From contig CABHOY010000060.1 in the NCBI GenBank assembly GCA_902168105.1, positions 1-64,000 on the forward strand: a stretch of DNA of 64,000 nucleotides, written 5' to 3'. This stretch comes from an uncultured Flavihumibacter sp. GTDB lineage: Bacteria; Bacteroidota; Bacteroidia; Chitinophagales; Chitinophagaceae. Each line of letters opens with the position of its first letter. Position 1 is the first letter of the stretch. This document shows, piece by piece, positions 1 to 8,387 of this stretch. Position numbers and translations under genes: made by a program. The notes below the pieces were generated by a model that saw only the letters and a list, made by a program, of their open reading frames with translations, did no database searches and was not told the DNA's origin.

Positions 1-407
1 TTTAACTCTTGATGCAATGTCTGACATAATTTTAAGTGTTTTTGGTTTAAAACTTGAGTGCAAAAATATAATTTTTATTGAATTGACAAGAACGCACGTA
101 AATTTTACGTCATATACTTTAGTTGTATGTCGCCAAAACAATGACTCACAGAGGGTTTCAGACATTATTATTAATAACAGTAAATACGTGTTTGCCGGCA
201 AAAAGCCTCCTAAAAGGGTTTTCGGCCCCCATATATATGCGGTTATTGGTCTCAATAAATGGTCGTTGCCATTCAACAGCCTAATCAGCCATCTATATAC
301 CGGAACGACGTAATTAACTTTAATTAACACTATAACCGCCGCAGCAGCAATCCCATTTATTAAATTTGCCCGGATTTATCCCTTCCATATTAAATTAATA
401 CAAGCAC
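1..407. other. Gene-free region upstream of the RND efflux operon
   Basis: AT-rich stretch with no convincing gene. A 98-codon open frame at 17-313 has no recognisable domain, no signal peptide and an atypical composition, so I do not call it. The promoter of the efflux operon should lie here, but I see no perfect TAnnTTTG box close to the start at 408. The window begins inside this region, so its left border is unknown. Confidence 0.5.
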
Positions 408-1499
408 ATGGCTGGCAATAAGAAGATCCTGAAGACGGTTTTATTCCTGATAGTGGCAGCGGTCGTTATCGGTTTTATTATTACGAAAGCAACCACTCCA
501 GGTAAAAAAGCAGAGAAAGCACCCGAAAAAGCGGCTGCAGGCGGTAAAGGCGGTGGCGCCAAAAATCTCCTGGTAGATGCTTATGTGGTTAAAACCACCT
601 CTCTTAATGAAACCATTGAAGCGAGCGGTACACTACAAAGTAATGAAGAAGTACAGGTACAGGCAGAGATCACTGGCCGCGTTACAGGTCTGTTTTTTAA
701 AGAAGGTACCCAGGTGACCAAAGGTACCCTGCTGGTGAAAATTTACGACGAAGACCTGAAAGCCCAGTTACAGAAACTGGAATTACAGCGTCAGTTGGCT
801 AAAACCACCCTTGAAAGACAGGAAAACCTGTTAAAGATCAATGGTATCAGCCGTCAGGATGTAGACGTTACCCGTAACCAGGTTAGCGCCTACGGGGCTG
901 ATATGGAATATACACGCACCCAGCTGCAGAAGACAGAACTGAGGGCGCCTTTTTCCGGCAGACTTGGTCTCAGGAACATTAGCCTTGGCGCTATTGTGAC
1001 GCCTACTACTATTATTACTACCCTCCAGCAGATTGATCCGTTAAAAGTAGACTTCTCCGTTCCGGAAAAATACCGCACCGCGATCAGCCAGGGAGACCAG
1101 GTGGATTTCAAAGTGGCGGGCGACCAGCAAACATATAAAGGCAGCATTTACGCAATTGATCCTAAGATCGATCTGTCTACCCGTACTATTCGTATAAGGG
1201 CAATCGTTCCCAATGCCGGCAGACTACTACCAGGCGCCTTTGCCCGTGTTCAGATAGCATTGAAAAATATGCCGGACGCGATCATGATACCTACCCAGGC
1301 CGTTATTCCAGGTACACGTGATAAAAAAGTGGCTATTGCTGATAGCGGAAAAGCGAAATTTGTAATTGTAGAAACGGGCATCCGTAATGCAGACAATGTA
1401 CAGATCACCAACGGACTTAAGCCTGGTGACACCGTTATTACAAGCGGCATCATGCAACTTAAGCCCGGAGTGGTACTTAAATACAACGATATTAAATAG
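408..1499 (+). CDS. RND efflux periplasmic adaptor (membrane fusion protein, HlyD/AcrA family)
   Basis: Adaptor that bridges an inner-membrane RND pump and an outer-membrane channel. The 363-residue protein starts with a hydrophobic membrane anchor (about residues 7-26), followed by a Lys/Ala/Gly-rich linker. The lipoyl/barrel-sandwich halves carry the typical 'AEITGRVTGLFFKEGTQVTKG' and 'LRAPFSGRLGLRNISLGAIV' type segments, split by a short helical hairpin; beta-barrel and membrane-proximal domains follow ('VTSGIMQLKPGVVLKY' type end). There is no lipobox Cys, so it is anchored by its N-terminal helix. It is the first gene of a three-gene operon with the pump 64 bp downstream. The exported substrate cannot be read from the sequence. 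Confidence 0.93.
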   Translation: MAGNKKILKTVLFLIVAAVVIGFIITKATTPGKKAEKAPEKAAAGGKGGGAKNLLVDAYVVKTTSLNETIEASGTLQSNEEVQVQAEITGRVTGLFFKEGTQVTKGTLLVKIYDEDLKAQLQKLELQRQLAKTTLERQENLLKINGISRQDVDVTRNQVSAYGADMEYTRTQLQKTELRAPFSGRLGLRNISLGAIVTPTTIITTLQQIDPLKVDFSVPEKYRTAISQGDQVDFKVAGDQQTYKGSIYAIDPKIDLSTRTIRIRAIVPNAGRLLPGAFARVQIALKNMPDAIMIPTQAVIPGTRDKKVAIADSGKAKFVIVETGIRNADNVQITNGLKPGDTVITSGIMQLKPGVVLKYNDIK

Positions 1500-1563
1500 A
1501 CAGGCCTATTATTAATAATTGCCTGCGTGGCTACAACCTGCAGACTTTTAAATATACTTTTCA

Positions 1564-4500
1564 ATGAGTCTCCCTTCTCTATCACTTAAACGCCCTGTAT
1601 TTGCTATCGTGATGAATATCATTATCGTGATATTCGGCATAGTGGGATTCACCTTTCTGGGGGTAAGGGATTTTCCCGCTATAGATCCCCCTATCGTGAA
1701 CGTACGTACCTCTTATGCTGGTGCGAATTCCGATATCATAGAAACTCAGATCACTGAGCCACTCGAAAAATCTATTAATGGCATTGCGGGTATTAAAAAT
1801 ATATCCTCTTCCAGCAGCCAGGGTTCCAGTAATATTACCGTTGAGTTTGAACTGAATATAGACCTTGAGGCTGCTGCCAATGACGTACGCGACAAGGTAT
1901 CACAGGCACTTCGTAACCTACCACCCGATATTGATGCGCCTCCTGTTGTATCAAAAGAGGATGCCAATTCTGATGCTATACTGTCTATGACAGTGCAGAG
2001 CAATATCCGTAATCAACTAGAAATCACGGAATACGCCAATAACGTCTTATTGGAAAAATTGCAAACGATTCCCGGTGTCAGCTCAATCCGTATCTGGGGA
2101 GAGAAGAAATTCGCTATGCGCCTCTGGATGGACCCTGCGCGTCTGTCCGCTTACAGTCTCACTCCCACAGATGTACAGACAGCCCTTTCTCAACAGAACG
2201 TAGAACTTCCTTCCGGAAAGATCGCAGGTAACGCTACAGAGTTGACAGTACGTACTTTTGGTCGTTTAAATACTGAAGAGGATTTCAATAACCTCATCAT
2301 TAAAAATGAAAACGGCAATGTAATCCACTTCCGTGATGTGGGACAGGCAGTACTTGGTCCGGAAAACGAGGAAACCATTCTTAAAGAATCAGGAGTGCCG
2401 ATGATTGCACTGGCATTAACACCTCAACCAGGTTCCAACTATGTAGCCATAACTGATGAGTTCTACAAACGTTATGAACAGTTAAAAAGGGATCTTCCGG
2501 ACGATATTATTACCAATATTGCTATCGATAATACTAAGTTCATCCGCAAGTCCATTGAAGAAGTGGAAGAAACATTAATTATTGCATTGGTGCTGGTAAT
2601 TATTATTATCTATCTTTTCTTCCGTGACTGGCTTATGGCCTTCCGTCCACTGGTCGATATTCCGGTATCGCTCATTGCGGCATTCTTCATTATGTATGTC
2701 TGCGGTTTCACCATAAATATCTTAACTCTGCTCGCCATTGTATTGGCTACAGGGCTGGTAGTGGATGACGGCATCGTGGTCACAGAGAATATATATAAAA
2801 AGATCGAAGCCGGCATGCCGCGTATGAAAGCGGCGAAAGAGGGTTCGGAAGAAATCTTCTTTGCCGTTATTGCGACATCTATTACATTGGCTTTTGTATT
2901 TCTACCTATCGTATTCCTACAGGGATTTGTGGGAAGGTTATTCCGGGAATTCGGGATCGTTGTAGCAGGTGCAGTATTAATATCTGCTTTTGTGTCCCTG
3001 ACGCTCACACCAGTACTGAACGTAAAACTTGGTCGTAAGACTCATAAACATTCCTGGTTTTATGAAAAGACAGAACCATTTTTTACGGGAATGGAGTCAG
3101 GCTATCAACGTGCGCTGGAAGCATTTATGCGTATACGGTGGGTTGCAACGCTGATCGTACTTGGCTGTGTAGCACTCATTTACCTTGTATTCAAAAATCT
3201 TCAGTCAGAACTGGCACCTATTGAAGATCGCAGCCAATTCCGTTTATCTATTTCAGCTCCCGAGGGTACGTCTTTTGATTATATGGAAAATTACATGAAT
3301 GGTCTTACACAATTCATGATCGATTCCATTCCTGAACAAAAGATCCTTATGTCCGTTACTTCTCCCGGTTTTGGTGGTGGCGCGGTAAACACCGGTTTTA
3401 CCAACGTTGTACTCACAGAACCGAATGAACGCCAACGTTCGCAAAAAGAGATCGTGAACATGATGAACCGGAACATGTACAAGTTCCCTGAAGGTAAAGT
3501 GTTCGCCATTGAACAACAGACCATACAGGTAGGACGTCGTGGTGGTTTGCCTGTTGCATTTGTATTACAACATATCAATTTCGACAGTCTTTCTTCTGTG
3601 TTACCTCAGTTCCTGGAGGAAGCCAACGACAATCCTACTTTTGCGGCAGTTGACGTGGACCTGAAGTTTAACAAACCGGAGTTACGTATCCAGATCAATC
3701 GTGCCAAAGCAAGTGAACTGGGCGTATCTGTTGACGATATTTCACAAACTTTACAGCTCGCGCTGAGTAACCTGCGTTATGGATACTTCATACGTAATGG
3801 TAAACAATACCAGGTAATGGGACAGGTGTTCCGCGGCAGTCGCGATAAACCAACTGACCTGCAGAACATCTATGTGCGCAACAGCCGTGGGGAAGCTATT
3901 CAACTCGATAACGTTGTAACGATAGAGGAAGAAACAAGTCCTCCTATTATTTATCACTTCAACCGCTATAAATCCGCTACTATTTCTGCGAGCCTTGCGC
4001 CAGGTAAAACTATCGGAGATGGAATCAATGCTATGTATGGCATCTATGACAAGCTTAAACAAAAAGGCGTACTGAATGATAACTATGTATCAGCATTGGC
4101 TGGATCTTCCCGTGACTATGCAGAAAGTGGTTCTAATACTATGTTCGCATTGGTACTGGCGTTGGTGCTGATATATCTTGTACTTGCTGCACAGTTTGAA
4201 AGCTGGGTGGATCCGTTTATCATAATGCTGACAGTACCGCTGGCATTTGCGGGTGCATTGCTCTCATTGTGGATATTTGGTCAGACATGGAACATCTTCT
4301 CCCAGATCGGAGTGATCATGCTGATAGGTCTTGTTACCAAAAACGGTATCCTGATCGTGGAATTTGCAAATCACAAACGCGATGAAGGGTTTACCAAAGC
4401 TAAAGCAGCTATCGAAGCTTCAGCCATGCGTCTGCGTCCGATCCTGATGACGAGCCTTGCAATGGCACTCGGTGCATTGCCTATTGCAATGTCACTCGGT

Positions 4501-4674
4501 GCTGCTGCCACCAGCCGTATTCCTCTGGGTATTGTGATCGTGGGAGGTATCATCTTCTCACTGATCCTGACATTATTTGTAATACCGGCCATGTATACTT
4601 TCTTATCAAGGAGGAAACCTGTATCTGAAAGAATTGAAGAAGAAGAGGAGGAAACTACCTCTGTGCATGCATAA
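1564..4674 (+). CDS. RND efflux transporter, AcrB/MdtB-like inner-membrane pump (HAE-1 type)
   Basis: Proton-driven efflux pump of 1036 residues, the usual length for hydrophobe/amphiphile RND transporters. The N-terminal helix is followed by a large periplasmic loop ('FPAIDPPIVNVRTSYAGA'). TM4 carries the paired proton-relay aspartates in 'GLVVDDGIVVTENI' (about residues 401-402), and TM10 the conserved lysine in 'GLVTKNGILIVEFAN' (about residue 925). The C-terminus ends in a Glu-rich cytoplasmic tail. It lies between its adaptor and its TolC-like partner and should form a tripartite pump with them. The paired Asp argues for a multidrug-type rather than a heavy-metal pump; the actual substrate is unknown. 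Confidence 0.95.
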   Translation: MSLPSLSLKRPVFAIVMNIIIVIFGIVGFTFLGVRDFPAIDPPIVNVRTSYAGANSDIIETQITEPLEKSINGIAGIKNISSSSSQGSSNITVEFELNIDLEAAANDVRDKVSQALRNLPPDIDAPPVVSKEDANSDAILSMTVQSNIRNQLEITEYANNVLLEKLQTIPGVSSIRIWGEKKFAMRLWMDPARLSAYSLTPTDVQTALSQQNVELPSGKIAGNATELTVRTFGRLNTEEDFNNLIIKNENGNVIHFRDVGQAVLGPENEETILKESGVPMIALALTPQPGSNYVAITDEFYKRYEQLKRDLPDDIITNIAIDNTKFIRKSIEEVEETLIIALVLVIIIIYLFFRDWLMAFRPLVDIPVSLIAAFFIMYVCGFTINILTLLAIVLATGLVVDDGIVVTENIYKKIEAGMPRMKAAKEGSEEIFFAVIATSITLAFVFLPIVFLQGFVGRLFREFGIVVAGAVLISAFVSLTLTPVLNVKLGRKTHKHSWFYEKTEPFFTGMESGYQRALEAFMRIRWVATLIVLGCVALIYLVFKNLQSELAPIEDRSQFRLSISAPEGTSFDYMENYMNGLTQFMIDSIPEQKILMSVTSPGFGGGAVNTGFTNVVLTEPNERQRSQKEIVNMMNRNMYKFPEGKVFAIEQQTIQVGRRGGLPVAFVLQHINFDSLSSVLPQFLEEANDNPTFAAVDVDLKFNKPELRIQINRAKASELGVSVDDISQTLQLALSNLRYGYFIRNGKQYQVMGQVFRGSRDKPTDLQNIYVRNSRGEAIQLDNVVTIEEETSPPIIYHFNRYKSATISASLAPGKTIGDGINAMYGIYDKLKQKGVLNDNYVSALAGSSRDYAESGSNTMFALVLALVLIYLVLAAQFESWVDPFIIMLTVPLAFAGALLSLWIFGQTWNIFSQIGVIMLIGLVTKNGILIVEFANHKRDEGFTKAKAAIEASAMRLRPILMTSLAMALGALPIAMSLGAAATSRIPLGIVIVGGIIFSLILTLFVIPAMYTFLSRRKPVSERIEEEEEETTSVHA

Positions 4675-4688
4675 ACATCAGCAACTAC

Positions 4689-6005
4689 ATGAAACGTACA
4701 CTTTTATATTTCTCTTTATTACTATTGGGCACGGCTGTACATGCACAGCAGGTGCTCACGCCTGAACAGGCGATAGATCTGGCATTAAAGAACAACTACG
4801 ATATCCGTCTGGCAAAAAATGATGCAGCCATCACTGCTAACGATTATGCATATGCTAACCTGGCTTTTGCTCCGCGTGTAAATGGTACAGCTAACAAAGT
4901 ATGGAACAGCACGCAAACCAAACAGGAATTTGCTAATGGCACCAAACGTGATACCAGTGGCATCCGCCAAAGCTCATTAGGCGCCAACGTCAGTCTTGCA
5001 TGGACACTATTTGATGGTTTGAAGATGTTTGCTACCAGACAAAAACTGGAATCACTGCGCGACCTCGGAGAGCTGGCGATCAAAGATCAGGTGATCAACA
5101 CTGTAGCCAACATCATTGCAGGCTATTACAATGTAGTGCAACAAAAACAACAGCTGCGTAACCTTTCTGAGCAATTGTCTATATCAGAAGAAAGGGTAAA
5201 ATTATCTGACGCCAAATTCCAGACAGGTTTGGGACCTAAAACAGACTGGCTGCAATCTAAGGTGGATTATAATGCATTGAAAGCGTCCTACCTGCGTCAG
5301 CAAACGCTGATAGAACAAAGTAAAGCGACGTTAAATCAGCTGATGGCCGTGGATGCAGGCAATACACAATATGACGTACAGGATACTATCCCGCTCAATA
5401 TGGACCTTTCCTACGGTGGATTAAGGCAGGAAGCGCTGCAAAAGAACACCGGTATGATGGTTGCACAGCAGAACCTCAAAGTATCCCAGTTACAGCTGAA
5501 AGAGAGTAAAGGAGATTATTTCCCGGTAATAAATTTCAACTCTGCATACAACTATTCAAGAGTCAATTCTAACGCAGCTACAAACTCATTCAGTCCGGTT
5601 TATAATCAGAATGGTGTAATTAGCTATGGCTTTTCTGCTACCATTCCCATTTTCAATGGCCTGAATGTAAAAAGGCAGGTAAATGCGGCCAAACTGAATG
5701 TAGGTTATCAACAACTGGCATTGGAAAATACACGCACAATCGTTGACCTGTCCCTGACCACCGCTTTTAAAGACTATGAATATTATAAAACGGCGGTTAC
5801 ACTGGAAGATGAGAACCTGGGGCTGGCAAGAGAGAATGTAATGGTGGCAATGGAACGTTTCAGACAGGGAGTAAGCACCGTGATAGAAATGAAAGAAGCA
5901 CAACAAAGCCTGGAAGATGCTTATAACAGGTTGATCAACGCACGCTACAATATTAAACTGGCGGAAACACAGTTGTTGAGACTGAATGGATCGCTGGTAA
6001 AATAA
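4689..6005 (+). CDS. TolC-family outer-membrane efflux channel
   Basis: 438-residue outer-membrane efflux protein. It has a signal peptide (cleavage likely after 'GTAVHA'), then two internally repeated OEP halves (about 25-215 and 235-430) rich in long Gln/Ala/Leu helices, with the typical opening 'LTPEQAIDLALKNNYDIRLAKND'. Start is 14 bp after the pump stop, which implies co-transcription and probably translational coupling. It is the last gene of the operon and is followed by a strong terminator. It should form the trimeric exit duct for the RND pump encoded just upstream. Confidence 0.94.
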   Translation: MKRTLLYFSLLLLGTAVHAQQVLTPEQAIDLALKNNYDIRLAKNDAAITANDYAYANLAFAPRVNGTANKVWNSTQTKQEFANGTKRDTSGIRQSSLGANVSLAWTLFDGLKMFATRQKLESLRDLGELAIKDQVINTVANIIAGYYNVVQQKQQLRNLSEQLSISEERVKLSDAKFQTGLGPKTDWLQSKVDYNALKASYLRQQTLIEQSKATLNQLMAVDAGNTQYDVQDTIPLNMDLSYGGLRQEALQKNTGMMVAQQNLKVSQLQLKESKGDYFPVINFNSAYNYSRVNSNAATNSFSPVYNQNGVISYGFSATIPIFNGLNVKRQVNAAKLNVGYQQLALENTRTIVDLSLTTAFKDYEYYKTAVTLEDENLGLARENVMVAMERFRQGVSTVIEMKEAQQSLEDAYNRLINARYNIKLAETQLLRLNGSLVK

Positions 6006-6024
6006 AAGGAAGTATATTATAAAA

Positions 6025-6058
6025 AAGAAGGGGCCGTTAAAACGGTCCCTTCTTTTTT
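6025..6058. terminator. Bidirectional intrinsic terminator after the efflux operon
   Basis: Fourteen-base arms AAGAAGGGGCCGTT (6025-6038) and AACGGTCCCTTCTT (6041-6054) pair with one G-T wobble and run into a T tract on the plus strand and, through the A tract, on the minus strand. It separates the tolC-like gene from the convergent gene at 6077. Confidence 0.9.
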
Positions 6059-6076
6059 ATCGCTAATATTGAATGA

Positions 6077-6835
6077 TTATTCCTGTTCTTCTTTCTTCGC
6101 CGGCATATTGGCTTTCTCCTGTTGATAATGCCTGAAGTTCTCTTTAATGAACAACATCAGGTCATAATCCGTGGCCTCCTGCAGGAACTGGTAACCTGGC
6201 CTGTAACGCAACATGAAGGTATCCAGCTCATCTCCGCTAAGTCTCGTCATTCTCTCCACCAGTTCAGGATTATAACGGCTGTCGATGAATTTTTCCTTTT
6301 CCCAGTAAACCAGTTGTTCCTGGAAATGCTCTTTCCGCTTACGCGTCTTACTAGGCACCAGATAACTCAGGGCAGTGATAGGGTTGGAAGGAAGTGTTTT
6401 TAATACATCCACAGCCCCCGGTTTATGATAGTTAAAATATCTTCCATATTCATCGCGGATAGCGAGTGAATCTTTTTTATGGTCCTTTCCTACCACTGTT
6501 ACCTGGCCCAAACCGATAACCTGGCGGGTAAGATAGACATTGATAAACATTGAGGTAGTGGGAACGGGCAGGCTCTTTCTATAATAACTCAGAATAGAAA
6601 ACTCAAGTGTATCGCCCGGCATCGCATCAATGGCAAAACGGCCACTCTCGTTGCTGATAGTACCACTGCGGGTAGATTTATTGATAATAGTAACTCCCGG
6701 CAGGCCGTTTCTGTTGTCGGCATCTGCCACCATACCAGATACCCTCACCTGCGCGCTGGCATGCTGCAGAAAGATTAACAGGTACAAAAACAGTGCTCCG
6801 ATGCAACCGGAAAGTTGTAAGATTCGTCTAGGCAT
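6077..6835 (-). CDS. Secreted protein with carboxypeptidase-regulatory-like (CarboxypepD_reg) domain
   Basis: 252 residues. The N-terminus has a hydrophobic signal segment ending near 'LQHASA', followed by a beta-sandwich domain (about residues 30-112) of the kind found at the N-termini of TonB-dependent receptors: 'VRVSGMVADADNRNGLPGVTI', 'SNESGRFAIDAMPGDTLEFS', ending in 'QVIGLGQVTVVGKD'. The remainder is charged, helical and without a recognised domain. Bacteroidota encode many such stand-alone proteins at the outer membrane or in the periplasm; their function is mostly unknown. It is convergent with the efflux operon and divergent from the PRPP-synthetase-like gene. There is no receptor barrel, so it is not itself a SusC protein. 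Confidence 0.75.
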   Translation of the reverse strand: MPRRILQLSGCIGALFLYLLIFLQHASAQVRVSGMVADADNRNGLPGVTIINKSTRSGTISNESGRFAIDAMPGDTLEFSILSYYRKSLPVPTTSMFINVYLTRQVIGLGQVTVVGKDHKKDSLAIRDEYGRYFNYHKPGAVDVLKTLPSNPITALSYLVPSKTRKRKEHFQEQLVYWEKEKFIDSRYNPELVERMTRLSGDELDTFMLRYRPGYQFLQEATDYDLMLFIKENFRHYQQEKANMPAKKEEQE

Positions 6836-7056
6836 CGCTCAAATTTAGTTTTCCCAGCGCAAATGAAAAGTTAAAAAATAGTTCTCCGTCGACAGACTAC
6901 AGTCCATAGTTTATAGGAAACAAGCATTAAACTTAGGTTTTTTATTCCTAATAACTGAGGTGTTCAGGCTGAACGGTAAATAAATTTCCCCAGTCAGGCC
7001 TCTGGAATCTGTATATAAAAACTATATTATTATCTTTATTCTTCATTTCAAAGAGT

Positions 7057-7974
7057 ATGCCTCACAGGATCTTATTTGCAACACAACGTTATCAGTATTT
7101 GAAAGACAGGTTATTAACACTCGTTCCGGATTGGGAGGAAGGACAACTGGATATCCAGGATTTTCCGGATGGCGAGCATTATCACCGGATAACAAGCAAA
7201 GTAGCAAACAAGGAAGTGATCCTGGTGGGAGGAACTATTGACGATAAGGAAACATTAGAACTTTTTGATATTGCTCATGGCTGTATACAGGAAGGCGCTT
7301 GTTCCATCAACATCGTGATCCCGTTTTTCGGTTATTCTACGATGGAGCGGGCTGTGAAAAAAGGAGAAATAGTAAAGGCCAAGACGAGAGCGCTGTTATT
7401 TTCAACCCTGCCACCTACCAGTGCGGGAAATAAAATACTGATGATAGATCTACATGTGGATGGAATTACCTACTACTTTGAGAGTAGTATACGTCCGGTA
7501 CATCTATATGGTAAAGAACTGGTGAAAGAAGCTGCGCTCGAAATAGCAGATGGACGACCATTTGTGCTGGCCAGTACAGATGCCGGCCGTGCAAAGTGGG
7601 TAGAATCACTGGCAAATGATCTGCATGTATCAGCAGCGTTTGTTTTCAAAAAACGTATTTCCGGAGAAGAGACACTTATCACTGCTATCAGTGCGGACGT
7701 GCAGGACAAACTGGTTATTATTTATGATGACATGATCCGCACGGGAGGCTCTTTGTTACATGCTGCAGAAGCATATCTGCAGGCAGGTGCATGTGAGATA
7801 GGTGTTATTACTACTCATGGTATTTTCGCAGGTAACGGCTTCGAGAAGATTAAAAAGAGCGGGATTATAAAGAAGGTTGTTTGTACAGATACTCACCCAA
7901 ATTCACTTACTATCAGTGATGAATTATTAACCATCAAATCAGTTGATAAGATCATTGCTGACTACTTCAGCTAG
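7057..7974 (+). CDS. Ribose-phosphate pyrophosphokinase-like protein (PRPP synthetase family)
   Basis: 305 residues with the two tandem phosphoribosyltransferase folds of PRPP synthetases, which transfer pyrophosphate from ATP to ribose 5-phosphate. Visible landmarks are 'DFPDGEHYHRI', 'VIPFFGYSTMER', the signature-like 'DLHVDGITYYFE', the flexible-loop 'FKKRISGEET' with Lys-Arg, and the ribose-phosphate loop 'IIYDDMIRTGGSLLHAA'. Several positions differ from the housekeeping enzyme: FGYS replaces the usual FGYARQDR, and the signature lacks the Gln-Ile-Gln-Gly-Phe-Phe core. This is therefore probably a diverged paralogue rather than the main prs. It stands alone, transcribed away from its neighbour, so there is no context to name a pathway. 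Confidence 0.8.
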   Translation: MPHRILFATQRYQYLKDRLLTLVPDWEEGQLDIQDFPDGEHYHRITSKVANKEVILVGGTIDDKETLELFDIAHGCIQEGACSINIVIPFFGYSTMERAVKKGEIVKAKTRALLFSTLPPTSAGNKILMIDLHVDGITYYFESSIRPVHLYGKELVKEAALEIADGRPFVLASTDAGRAKWVESLANDLHVSAAFVFKKRISGEETLITAISADVQDKLVIIYDDMIRTGGSLLHAAEAYLQAGACEIGVITTHGIFAGNGFEKIKKSGIIKKVVCTDTHPNSLTISDELLTIKSVDKIIADYFS

Positions 7975-8387
7975 CAGTACTCAGCGTTAGCCTCAGTTTT
8001 ATGGAGTATGCCATTGGCAAGGTGTTTGATATACAGCACAATAGAAGGGATTGCTGTTGTAGCGGAAACCATGGCAAGGGTATATTACATTAAACACAAG
8101 GGGACAGGACAAATAATTTAAAGCTGTCACTTCCTCACTAAGATCCAACGGAAAAAATTTCAGGTACAATCACGCCGCAATGTCTATACACTTGAAGTAT
8201 AGTAAGGGTATGGGCTGCCAACTAATGACTGCACGAAAGTACATAGTTACGCAATTGAAATAAATATCAGCTCCGGCCTCATTGTAACAGGCGTTTAGAT
8301 TGTATTATATAAGCAGAGAAGTTATCACATAAAAGATAGAAGCAACGATTGCTTCAAAAAATTTGTAACCAAATCTTACCATATAAG
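7975..8387. other. Intergenic region before SusC pair 1
   Basis: About 410 bases with no gene. A short palindrome CTATAC/GTATAG lies at 8184-8202. An in-frame TTG at 8349 would lengthen the following SusC by 13 residues, but that extension is polar and would precede a good signal peptide, so this stretch is treated as untranslated leader. No perfect -7 box is visible close to the start. Confidence 0.5.

Noticed and set aside
17..313. 98-codon plus-strand open frame at the left edge
   Set aside because: No domain, signal peptide or promoter, and an atypical composition for a gene; most likely chance.
8349..8387. TTG-initiated extension of SusC 1
   Set aside because: It would put 13 polar residues before a good signal peptide; ATG 8388 fits better.
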